A stretch of 64,000 nt of DNA from Fulvivirga imtechensis AK7 (GTDB taxonomy: Bacteria; Bacteroidota; Bacteroidia; Cytophagales; Cyclobacteriaceae). Each line of letters begins with the position of its first letter. Positions within the stretch are counted from its first letter, which is position 1. Position numbers and translations under genes: made by a program. The stretch lies in contig NZ_AMZN01000002.1 of NCBI RefSeq assembly GCF_000331535.1, positions 83,468 through 147,467 of the forward strand, given 5' to 3'. Below, piece by piece: positions 1-7,925 of the stretch. The notes beneath the pieces are model-generated. The model searched no databases and was not told the DNA's origin. It worked only from the letters and a program-made list of their open reading frames with translations.

Positions 1-1
1 T

Positions 2-574
2 CATTCGTTTTTGAGGTACTTTTTGTTTCTCTTATGGTTTGTAGTTGGCGTGGAGTTCACCATGTGGGCATTGAAGCATTATAACGACATCAGGTTTCAG
101 AATAATTTTATTTATAATGTATTGACTTCAATATTGTACATATATTTTTTTCTGCTTTACTACAAGATCATTAATACTGCGCGTTACAAACGCCTGGTGT
201 TTTTTTTTCTGATCGCATTCATTCTGTCCGTAACCGTCAATTTTTTATGGATACAGGGGTTGATGCTTACCACGCCATTTCATTCATACCCATTCACTAT
301 CGGAGCAATATTGCTCATTCTTACAATAGGTTTGTTTTTTGTGGAAATTTTAAACACAGAAAAGGTACTGTACTTTAAGAGGTATCTGATGTTCTGGATA
401 AGCGTGGGACTGTTTTTATACTATACGGCCATCATTCCATATATTATCAGTCTTAATTTTCTTCCGGCTTTTCGCAGTTCTTCCATCTGGTCCTTTATTA
501 TCTTTACACTAAATCTGATGATGTACGGTTGCTTTAGCATTGGCTTTATTGTTAGTAAAAAGTTGTCAGACTAA
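2..574 (+). CDS. Polytopic membrane protein, 5'-truncated by window edge
   Basis: Product unknown. The reading frame is open to the first bases of the window, and the first hydrophobic segment begins at once, so the true start probably lies upstream (the first possible start inside is TTG at 11). The visible ~190 residues contain about six hydrophobic stretches rich in Phe, Tyr, Ile and Leu separated by short polar loops, ending in SKKLSD. No catalytic motif is seen. It lies 49 bp upstream of a sensor kinase on the same strand, so it may be a signal-input or accessory partner of that two-component pair; this is inference from position only. Confidence 0.6.
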   Translation, partial: HSFLRYFLFLLWFVVGVEFTMWALKHYNDIRFQNNFIYNVLTSILYIYFFLLYYKIINTARYKRLVFFFLIAFILSVTVNFLWIQGLMLTTPFHSYPFTIGAILLILTIGLFFVEILNTEKVLYFKRYLMFWISVGLFLYYTAIIPYIISLNFLPAFRSSSIWSFIIFTLNLMMYGCFSIGFIVSKKLSD

Positions 575-623
575 ATGAGTGAATAGCAAGCGCTGCCGGG
601 CTATGAACTATGAATAATGTAAT

Positions 624-1379
624 ATGGAGCATGAGGTTATTTTAGCGGCTACTATTACATTACTGATCCTGGTAATGATCATTATTTTTTTGTTTGGAAT
701 TTTTCAGACCAGAAAAAACCAGTATATACAAGCAGAGAAACATTTTGAAGAAGAGATTGCAAAATCTCAAATGGAGATACAGGAGCAAGCCCTTAAGAAT
801 ATCGGATGGGAACTGCATGACAACATCGGCCAGTTACTGTCCATAGTACGGATGCAACTGAATATATTACACGCCAAGCTTCAGGACGATCATAAAAGTG
901 AAGCTGCTGACATCAGCGAATTGGTGGGCGATTGTTTAAAAGAAATAAGGCTGCTATCAAAGACGCTCAACTCTGAGGTAATACGTGAAATAGGCCTGGT
1001 GCGCTCCATAGAGCTTGAGCTGGAACGATTCAATAAGCTTAATTTCCTTAAGGCCACGCTCAATATTCATGGAAATGAACGTCCTGTTAAGGATAAAGAT
1101 GAGATCATTATCTTTAGGATATTACAAGAGTTTTTTGCTAATGTTATTAAACATTCAAAAGCTCGTTCATTAGTAGTGGACCTTGAATATCAATCTCAAA
1201 CGCTGGTAATTTCTGCAGAAGATGATGGTATCGGGTTTAACCATTCGGATGTGACAAAAGGCTCTGGTTTGATGAACATGGAAAGCCGTGCTGAACTTAT
1301 CGGAGCGGACTATGCCATTCATAGTGCTCCTGAGAAAGGGGTTAAGCTTTTGCTAAAATATAATCTAAAGGAAACTTAA
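624..1379 (+). CDS. Sensor histidine kinase, NarL/DesK type (HisKA_3)
   Basis: A 251-residue membrane-anchored histidine kinase that should autophosphorylate and pass phosphate to the regulator encoded next. One transmembrane helix (about residues 5-27) is followed by a short coiled region, then the HisKA_3 dimerisation helix with ELHDNIGQ, where His65 is the expected phosphoacceptor. The ATPase domain is recognisable by a DDGIGF box (G1) near residue 200 and a GSGLMNMESRA box (G2) after it. There is no periplasmic sensor domain, so the signal probably comes through the membrane or from a partner such as the upstream membrane protein. The stop codon is one base from the regulator start, indicating an operon. 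Confidence 0.9.
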   Translation: MEHEVILAATITLLILVMIIIFLFGIFQTRKNQYIQAEKHFEEEIAKSQMEIQEQALKNIGWELHDNIGQLLSIVRMQLNILHAKLQDDHKSEAADISELVGDCLKEIRLLSKTLNSEVIREIGLVRSIELELERFNKLNFLKATLNIHGNERPVKDKDEIIIFRILQEFFANVIKHSKARSLVVDLEYQSQTLVISAEDDGIGFNHSDVTKGSGLMNMESRAELIGADYAIHSAPEKGVKLLLKYNLKET

Positions 1380-1380
1380 T

Positions 1381-2022
1381 ATGGATGACTATTCAGTGGT
1401 AATTGTTGATGATCATGTGCTTTTTGCGCAAGCCCTTGAAAACCTTGTAAATACATTTGATCATTTCAAAGTATTGTATCACGTAAAAAACGGGCATGAG
1501 CTTCTGGAAAAATTGGAAGATACGGAGAGTATACCGGATATAGCGCTCATGGACATAAATATGCCGGTGATGAACGGTATTGAAACCATGCAGCGGATTA
1601 ACAACAGTCACCCTGACATCCGCGTGCTGGCGCTATCTATGGATGATGATGAAGGGACAATCATCAAAATGCTGAGGGCCGGGGCAAAGGGATACTTGCT
1701 TAAAGATATACACCCGGATACCTTTCGCACGGCTCTGAATGACGTAACTCAAAAGGGTTTTTATTATTCTGACAGGATAACAAATACTGTTTTGAGTTCC
1801 CTCCATAAAAGTGAACCACCTGAAATACACCTTAAGGAGAGGGAGATAGAATTCCTGAAGCTCGTTTGTACGGAAAAGACTTACAAGGAAATAGCCGGTG
1901 ATATGTTTTTAAGCCCTAAGACTATAGATGGCTATAGGGAATCTCTCTTTGAAAAGTTGCAGGTAAAAAGCAGAATTGGCCTGGTGATCTATGCTATAAA
2001 AAATGATCTGTATAAGGTGTAG
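1381..2022 (+). CDS. Response regulator, NarL/FixJ family with LuxR-type HTH
   Basis: A 213-residue DNA-binding response regulator, the cognate partner of the kinase at 624-1379. The receiver domain (about 1-120) has the acidic pair Asp10-Asp11, the expected phosphorylation site Asp58 in MDINMP, and the conserved Lys in GYLLKD. The C-terminal domain (about 150-213) is a LuxR-type helix-turn-helix, with LKEREIEFLKLV and SPKTIDGYRESLFEKL typical of the GerE fold. It is therefore expected to act as a phosphorylation-controlled transcription factor. Target genes are not evident; the S8 protease and the peptide gene downstream are possible but unproven. The start ATG lies one base after the kinase stop. 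Confidence 0.92.
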   Translation: MDDYSVVIVDDHVLFAQALENLVNTFDHFKVLYHVKNGHELLEKLEDTESIPDIALMDINMPVMNGIETMQRINNSHPDIRVLALSMDDDEGTIIKMLRAGAKGYLLKDIHPDTFRTALNDVTQKGFYYSDRITNTVLSSLHKSEPPEIHLKEREIEFLKLVCTEKTYKEIAGDMFLSPKTIDGYRESLFEKLQVKSRIGLVIYAIKNDLYKV

Positions 2023-2438
2023 ATTATGTTTCGATTGACAGTCGGAACATTTATCTTTTAGCAGATATCGGTGTCTACATGGCATCATCCCGGACGTAAC
2101 GCAGTGAAGATCCGGGATCTACCCACTATTGACAGTGTCGGGAACTTTAGCTTCAGGCCGATCGGGAGATTCCAGGATGACGTGGTGGTTTAATTCCGCT
2201 CAATATTGAGACTGGCGGGATGACGTTCTTACTGAGCATCACACTCCCTGTAGTTTGTAGTCGCGATCAACAAAAAACTAAAGGGGATTATTCCCTTTTA
2301 TTTCGGGTCGTTTTCCTCTGTTACCCGCCTATGGCAACAACTAATTTTGAATTACTAAAACCAACTGAAAGCGAATTTCAGTACAGCGGATTCTGAAAAG
2401 CTGCAACAGAGTAAGAGTAATTCAAAAACCAACAAACC
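2023..2438. other. Intergenic region with REP-like hairpin and possible terminator
   Basis: No gene is seen. Bases 2087-2094 (ATCCCGGA) and 2111-2118 (TCCGGGAT) form an 8-bp stem, inside a wider imperfect palindrome whose right arm ends near CCAGGATGACG (2172-2182). This is the style of dispersed REP-like sequence that recurs in other gaps of this window. At 2280-2298 AAAGGG/CCCTTT can form a short stem followed by T-rich sequence, a weak terminator candidate. The rest, up to the protease start, presumably holds the protease promoter. Confidence 0.5.
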
Positions 2439-5438
2439 ATGATACCTAAATTTTACACACTACGACACTCCCGGTATTGGGACGTAGACTGGGTGCTGAA
2501 GCTTCTGCTTCTGGCGTGTATCCTGCTTACTTCTACATCAATCATTTACGCGCAGGATTATTTCTATTACTATAAAGGGGAGAAACAAAGGCTTGAGCTG
2601 AACACCGGATACGTTTATGTGGTGACTTCAACAAGTATATCGGATTCCTTGGAGTTGAAAACGATGATAAACAGGAACATTCAGATTAGCAAGTTTGGTA
2701 CGGACAACTCCGCTCAAACGCTGAAGTCTGTCTCCAAAACGGCCAATTCAGGTATTACCAATTGGGCAGAACTTAGGCTTTCTGAAAAACTTAGTTCTGA
2801 AGAATATTTGCTGTATTTAGAGCAGTTGGAAAGAGACGAAAGTATTAAGAATGCTTCTCCGTATTTCAAAAATGAAAACAAGGACAAATTAGGCTTGTCC
2901 GACTACTTTTATGTGAAGCTAAAGCACGAACGAGACTTCAGCCGACTGGAAAAAATGGCAGCGGAGCTCGGATCCGAGATTGTCGGGCAAAATAAGTTCA
3001 TGCCATTGTGGTATACTATGAAAACTGTACCGGATGCAAAATTAAATGCGCTGGAGCAGGCCAATCGTTTCTATGAATCGGGATTATTCGAACATGCAGA
3101 ACCCGATTTCATGGAGGACGACCTGGTTCATGTACCCAACGATCCGTTCTACGTTGATCAATGGGGACTGACGAATACCGGTCATTATGGAGGTATTGCT
3201 GGTATGGATATCCGTGCTTTGGGCGCCTGGGATATTACTAAAGGCAGCAGAGATGTGGTGGTGGCTGTTTTAGACCATGGATTTGAAATGAATCATCCCG
3301 ACTTACAGGGAAATACCTTTGGAACCGGTTTTGATACGGAATCAGGCACTAGTCCTGCCCTTTTGTTGGGCAGCCATGGCACCGCTTGTGCCGGTATTAT
3401 AGCTGCAACGGGTGATAATAATACAGGTGTTACCGGTGTGGCGCCTAACGCACGGCTAATGTCGGTGAGCAACTCTCTTGTGGGTACACCCAATTCAAGA
3501 CAAAGGAGGGCTGACGGTATTAACTGGGCCTGGCAAAATGGTGCCGATGTAATCAGCAATTCCTGGGGTTCGGGTGTTCAATATGCTATTATTGATAACG
3601 CCATCACTAATGCGCTAACGAATGGGCGTGGAGGTTTGGGTACTATTATTGTTTTCTCAGCCGGCAATGGCAATGGTAATGTTGGTTACCCTGCCAACAG
3701 CAACCCCGACATTATTGCAGTAGGAGCAATGAGCCCCTGCGGAGAGAGAAAAAGTCCTTTGTCATGCGATGGTGAGGGTTGGGGAAGTGACTTTGGAGCC
3801 CAGTTGGATGTAGTGGCTCCGGGTGTGTTGATATCTACCACAGACAGACAAGGGGCTACAGGATACAATACAGGCACTGCCATACATCCGCTCAATGGAG
3901 GCACCATTTTAGCTGCTGATTACGGTGATCAAAACTATACGGTCTGGTTTAACGGTACTTCATCTGCCTGCCCCATGGTGGCCGGTGTAGCGGCATTGAT
4001 TTTATCTGTAAACCCATGTCTGACACATGATGAGGTAGAAGATATTATTGAGCAGACAGCCAGAAAGGTTGGCGGTTATGCCTATGCCAACACTATGGGC
4101 AGGCCTAATGGTACATGGCATAATGAAATGGGCTATGGGCTTGTAGATGCAGAAGCTGCCGTGGAGCTGGCTCAGCAGTTATTACCTGCCGGAAGTGAGT
4201 TTGATCTTTACTCAAAGGATCGCCCCTTTGATACCGGTGCAGAACCTAATCCGGATGGTGGCCCTATGTGGATCAGTGAAGACATTTGGGTACGTCAGAA
4301 CTTAGATGGGGGCCTGGCTCATGAAAACCCTGAGTATAAGATGTTTTCTCCTAATGGTGTGTACGTCAGGGTGCGAAATAACAGCTCTGTTACCAGCGAA
4401 TGCGCAAATCTTTCGCTGTATTTTTCGAAAGCATCTACAGGCCTGGTATGGCCCAATCATTGGACCAACTACACACTCTCCGGGGTGCTGAATGGCGATA
4501 AGGTAAACACTGTGTCTGTTCCTCCGATTCCGCCGGGCGGCACCACGATAATAGAAATACCCTGGTATCCACCCAATCCCGGTGATTTTGTTAACGATAT
4601 ACACCACTTCTGTCTGCTCGCACGTATCGAATCTCCGGCAGACCCCATGTTTAATGAGCAAAATGGAGTGGGGGTGAGTATTAATGTGAAAAACAATAAC
4701 AACATTGTATGGAAGAATGTGCAGGTGTATAATAATGATAGCGATAGTTACTTTACCAGTCTTTACATAAGAGGAGTCCAACGCGGATGGAGTAAGATCA
4801 ATCTCCGGTTTTACGATCGCGGTTTTAATGACAGAATAGAGAAGCCATTCTTTGATCGCGGAGGGGAGATATATGTAAAAGTAGAGCCTGAATTTTTTGA
4901 ACGCATCAAGAAAGCAGAACTTCAGGACATTAAGATCATTGATGAAAATATGCTGTTCATCGCCTCTCCAAAAGCCACTATTTATGGCATCGAGATCAAT
5001 GATCAGGAAACCTTCTCCATGCATTTTGCTTTCAGGGTTGACGTGGGAGATAGGGAAGAGGTATTGCTTGATGTGTTGCAACAGAATACTGAAAAGAGAA
5101 CACTGGAAGGGGGTGAACGGTTTGTCATTACAAAATCTTCAAAAGCCCCGTTTTCTGATGAAAGACTGTCTGTTAATAAATCTAACCTGGTTTATCCTAA
5201 CCCGGCAAAAGACGAGATATACATTAAGTATAGTGTAGATTCAGACAACAGTTTGGTAGAAGTATCAGTATACGATGCGCTTGATCCAAACAATGAAGTG
5301 CAGTTGTACACAGGAGAACATAATAGGGGTGAATATTTTGAGTGGTATAATATTCAAAACCTTAAAAAGGGTGTGTATGTGTTGAAACTCAAAATAGGGG
5401 ATGAAGTAAAAACAGAAAGGATAGTAGTAAGTAAGTAG
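2439..5438 (+). CDS. Secreted subtilisin-like serine protease (S8) with T9SS sorting domain
   Basis: A 999-residue extracellular or surface protease. The N-terminus has a long n-region, then a signal peptide ending SIIYAQ near residue 39, followed by a propeptide-like region to about 225. The S8 domain carries the catalytic triad: Asp279 in AVLDHGF (DHG instead of the usual DTG or DSG), His313 in GSHGTACAG, and Ser508 in NGTSSACPM. After about residue 580 come beta-rich segments of unknown fold. The last ~80 residues start with YPNPAKDE and end in ERIVVSK, a type A C-terminal sorting domain for type IX secretion. Peptide-bond hydrolysis outside the cell, for nutrition or maturation of other secreted proteins, is the expected role. 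It is transcribed alone and followed by a hairpin terminator. Confidence 0.93.
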   Translation: MIPKFYTLRHSRYWDVDWVLKLLLLACILLTSTSIIYAQDYFYYYKGEKQRLELNTGYVYVVTSTSISDSLELKTMINRNIQISKFGTDNSAQTLKSVSKTANSGITNWAELRLSEKLSSEEYLLYLEQLERDESIKNASPYFKNENKDKLGLSDYFYVKLKHERDFSRLEKMAAELGSEIVGQNKFMPLWYTMKTVPDAKLNALEQANRFYESGLFEHAEPDFMEDDLVHVPNDPFYVDQWGLTNTGHYGGIAGMDIRALGAWDITKGSRDVVVAVLDHGFEMNHPDLQGNTFGTGFDTESGTSPALLLGSHGTACAGIIAATGDNNTGVTGVAPNARLMSVSNSLVGTPNSRQRRADGINWAWQNGADVISNSWGSGVQYAIIDNAITNALTNGRGGLGTIIVFSAGNGNGNVGYPANSNPDIIAVGAMSPCGERKSPLSCDGEGWGSDFGAQLDVVAPGVLISTTDRQGATGYNTGTAIHPLNGGTILAADYGDQNYTVWFNGTSSACPMVAGVAALILSVNPCLTHDEVEDIIEQTARKVGGYAYANTMGRPNGTWHNEMGYGLVDAEAAVELAQQLLPAGSEFDLYSKDRPFDTGAEPNPDGGPMWISEDIWVRQNLDGGLAHENPEYKMFSPNGVYVRVRNNSSVTSECANLSLYFSKASTGLVWPNHWTNYTLSGVLNGDKVNTVSVPPIPPGGTTIIEIPWYPPNPGDFVNDIHHFCLLARIESPADPMFNEQNGVGVSINVKNNNNIVWKNVQVYNNDSDSYFTSLYIRGVQRGWSKINLRFYDRGFNDRIEKPFFDRGGEIYVKVEPEFFERIKKAELQDIKIIDENMLFIASPKATIYGIEINDQETFSMHFAFRVDVGDREEVLLDVLQQNTEKRTLEGGERFVITKSSKAPFSDERLSVNKSNLVYPNPAKDEIYIKYSVDSDNSLVEVSVYDALDPNNEVQLYTGEHNRGEYFEWYNIQNLKKGVYVLKLKIGDEVKTERIVVSK

Positions 5439-5463
5439 TAATAGTTTCTTCATATTTCACAGT

Positions 5464-5503
5464 AAGCTGCCCATGGTAATTATTTGCCGGGGCAGCTTCA
5501 TTT
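5464..5503 (+). terminator. Hairpin terminator after the S8 protease
   Basis: AAGCTGCCC (5464-5472) and GGGCAGCTT (5490-5498) form a perfect 9-bp stem with a 17-base loop, followed by CATTTTA. It lies 26 bp after the protease stop and is placed to end that transcript. The T-tract is short. Confidence 0.6.
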
Positions 5504-5560
5504 TATGCACTTTGTGTCAGACCGTAATTGGCTCCCAAATTCATTGACCTGTGCCCATAT

Positions 5561-5591
5561 GTCGTTCACGCTATTTCTCAGGTCGTTCACG
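5561..5591 (+). promoter_or_regulatory. Paired direct repeats, possible LytTR-type operator
   Basis: The decamer GTCGTTCACG occurs at 5561-5570 and again at 5582-5591, so the repeats start 21 bp apart, two helical turns on the same DNA face. Known LytTR-domain regulators (AgrA, ComE, AlgR types) bind pairs of ~9-bp direct repeats with about this spacing and a GTT core. The repeats lie 121-151 bp upstream of the lanthipeptide-like precursor at 5712. Sequence and spacing are seen; LytTR binding is inference. Confidence 0.45.
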
Positions 5592-5711
5592 TGTTTCGTA
5601 TTGTTTCGGATGCGAGAATTGTCTTACTTGAATCATACTTAAACTCAAAAAAGGAACAGCAAAATAATGTTGCTTTTAGAGGAAATTTAAATCTAATAAA
5701 ACTGTAATTCT

Positions 5712-5927
5712 ATGAAAAAGAACAAGTTAACCCTAAATGACCTTTCAGTAAAGAGCTTTGTAACTTCCTTCGAACCTGGAAGCAATGATACTATTAAAGG
5801 AGGAGCCCGGTCGTTGAATTTGTGTACTGCCTCTGGAGTTTGTGTTTGCAGAACAGAAGATTGTGAAACTCAAGTGGCCTGTGATCTAACAAACACTTGT
5901 CCTCCGATCAAAACACAACCTTTATAA
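5712..5927 (+). CDS. Class I lanthipeptide-like (pinensin-type) precursor peptide
   Basis: A 71-residue small peptide with the plan of Bacteroidota ribosomally made peptide precursors. The leader (about 1-32) contains KKNKLTLNDLSVKSFVTSFE, close to the leader found in many Cytophagales and Chitinophaga class I lanthipeptide precursors. It ends in TIKGG, a double-glycine cleavage site for a C39 peptidase-transporter. The core (about 33-71) has six Cys and many Ser/Thr, including CTASGVCVC and NTCPP, suitable for dehydration and thioether-ring formation. No LanB, LanC or C39 transporter gene is in the window, so the modification enzymes would have to act from elsewhere. It is followed by a hairpin element that could end its transcript. 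Disulfide-bonded peptide is the main alternative. Confidence 0.72.
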   Translation: MKKNKLTLNDLSVKSFVTSFEPGSNDTIKGGARSLNLCTASGVCVCRTEDCETQVACDLTNTCPPIKTQPL

Positions 5928-5955
5928 TAAATAGCTGGTTTTTGATTGCGTAATA

Positions 5956-6086
5956 GAAGAGGCTGTCAAAAGTCACTCGTCATTCCAAACTTGATTTGGA
6001 ATCCCCTGGAAATGAGCAGAAACTAATCAGGGGATACTGAATCAAGTTCAGGATGACGTCAGAAGATGACTTTTAACAGCCTCTTC
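5956..6086. repeat. MITE-like hairpin element with 20-bp terminal inverted repeats
   Basis: GAAGAGGCTGTCAAAAGTCA (5956-5975) is the reverse complement of 6067-6086 with one mismatch. Inner arms also pair: CGTCATTCC...ATCCCCTG on the left against CAGGGGAT...GGATGACG on the right, so nearly the whole 131 bp can fold into one long hairpin. It has no coding capacity. It lies between the convergent peptide gene and GH16 gene and may act as a bidirectional terminator. The inner arms resemble the REP-like sequence at 2080-2182. Confidence 0.7.
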
Positions 6087-6098
6087 ATTTCAAAGAGG

Positions 6099-7541
6099 TT
6101 ACTCCTTTATGATCCTCTGAGAAAAGACCTGTTCCACAGTATTGATCTCTATGATGTACATCCCCCTATTTAAAGAGGAGATATCCACTATGTCACCAGG
6201 CTTAATATTGTTAATCTTTAACACTTCCCTTCCAGAGGTGTCTACAATACGTCCGCTTGCTTCGGTAGATCCGAAATGTATCCTTAATACATCATGTGCC
6301 GGGTTCGGGTAGAGCTTAAATTCAACAATCCCTTCTTCTATCGCTTTTTCACCCATGGTACCGTTGGCGATGCGAGCTGAGGAGGAATTCTGCTGAGTAA
6401 TTCGCCACCAGTTGATGTTCCAACCACCTGACTGTGCATATATTCCAAAGTTGTAGGTTCCGGCATTGATATACACCGAATGTGAAATGGTCGTCCAGTT
6501 TTGCCAACCTCCCGTTGCTGGAACACTCCGGCTACCCAGTACAACGGAGCCTCCGTTCAGGTCAAGGGAGAGCTGCCCTCCATTGATACTGGCTACACGA
6601 TATTCTACGGTGTAATAGCCGGAGGAGGGAATATTAATACTATTGTAGGCCATCCAATCTCCGGTATCTATCCAGCCGACATTTAAGCCGCCACCGGTAT
6701 CAGAGGTGCTTTCGGTTTGTACACCACTCATGGCGCTGTACTGCTCAGCTTCTTTAAAAACAGAGAAATTGCTGCTGCCACCTCCCTGATATACACGCAC
6801 ATAGTCCACATACATGCTGGCAGGGAGAGCATTATTGTCAATATTGAATCCCGGCCAGTTGCCACCTACGGCCATGTTGAGCAGTAAAAAGAATTCATTA
6901 TGAAATTCTCCGGTACCATTCACACCATTGCTGATGTCTACTACATGGTATTGCTGTCCATCCAGGAACCATTTTATAGTGCTTTCATTCCATTCAATGG
7001 AATATACATGATATCCGGTCACATTTGTGGCCGTGTGACCACCGTACGATGCATAATTGCCGTTGTGGTCCTGCCAGTGGATGGTGCCATGGATGTCGGG
7101 AGAGGTATTTACATGTTCCATAATGTCTATTTCACCACAAGCCGGCCAGCCAACAGATGTAATATTGCTGCCTAGCATCCAGAAGGCGGGCCATAGACCC
7201 ATGCTGGAAGGAAGCGCTATTCTGGCTTCGATCTTTCCGTACCGGAAGTTCTTTCTACCCTGCGTTTTCATTCTGGCAGAGGTGTAGTTATAACCCCGGT
7301 AGTTTTCCCTCTTGGCGGTGATCACGAGATTTCCATTTTGAACTGTGGCATTTTCCCTTCGATAGTACTGGAGTTCATTATTGCCCCATCCTGATGAACC
7401 GTTGCCTGTTTCAAAAACCCAGTCGGAACTGATACCATTGGTAAATTCATCCTGCCAAACGAGTTGCCAGGTTTGTGCAAGGCAGATATGGCTTAAGGCC
7501 AGGCCTGCCAGGAGTAAGAGTGTTTGTTTAATTGTTTTCAT
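6099..7541 (-). CDS. Secreted GH16 beta-1,3-glucanase (laminarinase) with CBM6 and T9SS tail
   Basis: A 480-residue secreted endo-beta-1,3(4)-glucanase. Residues 1-22 are a signal peptide ending HICLAQ. The GH16 domain (about 25-255) has the signature Glu137-Ile-Asp139-Ile-Met-Glu142 in GEIDIMEHVN, with Glu137 as nucleophile and Glu142 as acid/base; the extra Met is the beta-bulge form seen in laminarinases. A CBM6 module follows (about 265-385, FKEAEQYSAMSG to NWWRITQ), expected to bind beta-glucan. The C-terminus starts at YPNPAHD and ends QRIIKE, a type IX sorting domain. Two further beta-1,3-glucanases follow upstream on the same strand, so the locus attacks laminarin-type glucans. Exact substrate range (1,3 versus mixed linkage) cannot be read from the sequence alone. 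Confidence 0.93.
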   Translation of the reverse strand: MKTIKQTLLLLAGLALSHICLAQTWQLVWQDEFTNGISSDWVFETGNGSSGWGNNELQYYRRENATVQNGNLVITAKRENYRGYNYTSARMKTQGRKNFRYGKIEARIALPSSMGLWPAFWMLGSNITSVGWPACGEIDIMEHVNTSPDIHGTIHWQDHNGNYASYGGHTATNVTGYHVYSIEWNESTIKWFLDGQQYHVVDISNGVNGTGEFHNEFFLLLNMAVGGNWPGFNIDNNALPASMYVDYVRVYQGGGSSNFSVFKEAEQYSAMSGVQTESTSDTGGGLNVGWIDTGDWMAYNSINIPSSGYYTVEYRVASINGGQLSLDLNGGSVVLGSRSVPATGGWQNWTTISHSVYINAGTYNFGIYAQSGGWNINWWRITQQNSSSARIANGTMGEKAIEEGIVEFKLYPNPAHDVLRIHFGSTEASGRIVDTSGREVLKINNIKPGDIVDISSLNRGMYIIEINTVEQVFSQRIIKE

Positions 7542-7628
7542 TGGTTTTTGGATTTAGGTTTGAAATATTTATAAACTATTTTTACTAAAAGACTGAAAAG
7601 AGCAGAAGACTGAAGATAATGAGCACTA

Positions 7629-7898
7629 GCCCCCGGACCCGTTCCGGGGCCCCGTGGAAAAGATGATAACTATATTAGTTCTGAAAACTCACCATGAAAT
7701 GAGCATAAACTTTAAGCATCCGAAATTATACCAACCGAGGACGAATAAAGTTTGTAGCGAATTCCATGTTACCATTGCAAATAAATTATATACACATGAA
7801 ACTCTGTTCAGCTTTTCTGCTCCATTTCATTGGCTTAGGTAGTAGCGTCACCTCTTACATATGTTATTTGTTTGGGGCCCCGGAACAGGTCCGGGGGC
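7629..7898. repeat. Inverted pair of 25-bp GC-rich palindromic sequences between GH16 and GH64 genes
   Basis: Bases 7629-7653 and 7874-7898 are reverse complements with one mismatch in 25 (the right copy reads GGGGCCCCGGAACAGGTCCG and continues GGGGC). Each arm is itself partly palindromic (CCGG, GGGGCCCC). The ~220 bp between them is AT-rich and shows no convincing gene; a 62-codon frame there has no recognisable features. A related GC-rich block is at 46400-46416. The pair could be ends of a non-autonomous element or two separate REP-like units. It fills most of the 384-bp gap. Confidence 0.6.
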
Positions 7899-7925
7899 TA
7901 TGCTATTTTAGTAGTTGCTCATAAT

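Noticed and set aside
4302..5081. 259-codon minus-strand frame inside the S8 protease gene
   Set aside because: Shadow of the protease coding strand; the plus-strand protein has clear domains throughout.
7654..7842. 62-codon frame between the inverted 25-mers
   Set aside because: No recognisable features, unusual composition for a protein, and enclosed in a likely non-coding element.
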